NCBI GenBank assembly: GCA_002633005.1
Contig: NMRA01000175.1
Location: 425,130-489,129 of the forward strand
Origin: Phoronis australis
Taxonomy: Eukaryota > Phoronida > Phoronidae
Length of the DNA stretch: 64,000 bases
Direction: 5' to 3'
Shown: positions 62,550-64,000 of the stretch, in pieces
Numbering within the stretch: position 1 is the first letter of the stretch
How the letters are laid out: each line of letters starts with the position of its first letter
Position numbers and translations under genes: made by a program
Notes under the pieces: model-generated
Seen by the model: the letters and a program-made list of their open reading frames with translations, nothing else
Databases searched by the model: none
What the model was told of the DNA's origin: nothing

Positions 62550-64000
62550 TGTCATTTTGAAAAAAATCTGATCTTTTTTCTTTTTTAAAAATATTTATTG
62601 CCAATTAACGAACAGTATACATTAAATGAAGAAAAATACAGAGCAAAAACAATTCACACACATGTAGACGTATACGTCCGTCATTGCATTGTTGAAAACT
62701 ATTTAGCCACAGAAATCATGCAGCAGTCCACGCCACCAACTTTCACATTCTTTCACGACGCCAAAATAATTTTTGACAAATAAAAACCTATGATCGAATT
62801 CACATTGTAAAATTTAATGAAAACCTGAGTATTTGGACGGTATGTCTTATTTTAGAAGAATGAATATTTGCAAATTAATGAAATCCAATTTAAAATTTGC
62901 TATTTTTATGTGGTATCTTTCCAAATATAATGATAATTTTTGTGATAATTGCATCAATGTTTCCTATAGTGAACACATGTCGTTGTACTTCCAGAAGAAA
63001 TTTCATTGTCTCTGTACAATCGCAGAATATATGTTTTATGTTTCAGGCTGCTGTTTACTAAAACAACAGGCATTCGAGACGATAACTGTTGGTTTTAGGA
63101 AGAAATTTAAAATTTGTAGTAGTAAGTTCTGCACATAATATTATACTTCAGACAGCATAATGAACGTGTCGCTGGTACAATTGTAAGGTGAGGTAACATA
63201 TGGTATCGCTTCCAAATTTCCTTATCAATAAAACTGCTTCTGGGACTACACAAATATCACACAATAAAAGGATTTACATCCAACAAAATAGGAGATATCG
63301 AACGGAATAAGTGAACCAACAACGTTTTTTTAGATATTTTAGTAGGAAAATTTTTTTCTAAGAAATGATTTTACAGCCTTATTAGATAAAAAATACTCCA
63401 AGAATGCGATTTAATTGAAATGTTCTTTCTATGTCCTCATACGGGTAAAAAAATATTTGTCTCATCCAACAGATCGTTTATGAATAGAAACATAGAACAT
63501 AATTTTGTTCTTCCATCCACTTGAAAATTAGTATTGTACCATAAATTCGTTGATAGCACATTCTCAGTGCTTCTTCCAGGTGGTAGAGAAAGGAAGTTGG
63601 TACTCTGTTGGTGAGGCTCCAAAAGGTGTTTTGTTGTTACTGGAATTATTTCCACGCACCGATAGTTTTTAACACTTGGACTTGTTTCAAGCTCAAACTG
63701 TGAATCGGTAGGAATTAACATTCTGGTGTAAATTAGCTTCAAAGAGACGTTAAAAGGGATATCTTTAACATCTTAGTCTTTCGTCCTCTGTCTTCATGAG
63801 CAAACCATCTGTTTTATTCTCTTTACTTAGTTATTCTAAATACAAATTAAAAGAAAAATGTATTCAGTTCTCTGTTAAAATGTAGTACCATTAATAAATG
63901 TGTGATTTAAAAAACACTAGATTTTAAAACAGTAACTTCTTTCCAAAGGGGAAATTTTCTTTTAGACCACATTCTAAGCATACGATTAATTTCACTTATT
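62550..64000 (-). mobile_element. Second L1/Tx1-like LINE, 3' part, decayed, runs off the window
   Basis: On the minus strand, from the window end: INRMLRMWSKRKFPLWKEVT matches the post-RT conserved 'WxxRxLxxxGKVTV' box seen intact in the LINE at 9157-9693. Then 63437-63742 holds STENVLSTNLWYNTNFQVDG and MFLFINDLLDETNIF, the counterpart of LFINDLLDENKF in the other LINE. Near 62850-63020 a frame reads VFTIGNIDAIITKIIIIFGK, the C-terminal region. T-rich sequence near 62570-62590 (plus) may be the A tail. Many stops. The RT core would lie outside the window. Confidence 0.7.

Overview
This window looks like nuclear DNA of an animal, most likely a marine invertebrate. It is AT-rich and intron-rich, with GT-AG splice sites, long introns, a short assembly gap (positions 45630-45642) and dense short transposon debris. 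The exact group cannot be fixed from the sequence. A deuterostome such as a hemichordate, amphioxus or echinoderm is my guess, because the transposon debris reminds me of those genomes; this is weak evidence.

Two intact host genes can be rebuilt exon by exon. (1) A plus-strand SLC6 neurotransmitter-type transporter, closest to glycine transporters, has 13 coding exons from 25359 to 39826 and a 646-residue product. (2) A minus-strand secreted GH20 beta-N-acetylhexosaminidase of the bacterial chitobiase-like four-domain form has 8 coding exons from 57866 down to 49827 and an 861-residue product. It has a TATA box and a poly(A) signal. The two genes converge tail to tail across about 10 kb of repeats. 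I see no functional link between them.

The left 25 kb is a transposon field. It holds a foldback element with a nearby 138-bp satellite (1-1450); a decayed pogo-like transposase (about 1800-3150); a 2.3-kb terminal-inverted-repeat (TIR) element (4032-6350) whose relative recurs at 18313-20013; a 541-bp foldback MITE (7416-7956); a 5'-truncated L1/Tx1-like LINE on the minus strand (about 8150-11845); a THAP-type ORF enclosed in an inverted repeat exactly at the LINE break (11841-12669); a 167-bp palindromic MITE (14963-15129); and more foldback copies (about 17707, 20278 and 21105). A 36-bp coding-frame minisatellite lies at 22645-22932.

The SLC6 introns carry a 30-bp minisatellite, an unknown repeat present in both orientations, and a perfect tRNA-like palindrome. 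Between the genes lie a degenerate ~145-bp tandem array split by a nested insertion (42070-44690) and the best-preserved foldback element (48280-49186), which has 288-bp arms and a 9-bp target duplication. To the right of the hexosaminidase gene are small hairpin elements and, running off the window end, a second decayed LINE fragment (about 62550-64000, minus).

The most unusual material is the set of inverted-repeat element families. Several have visible target-site duplications, and one has an in-window empty-site comparison.
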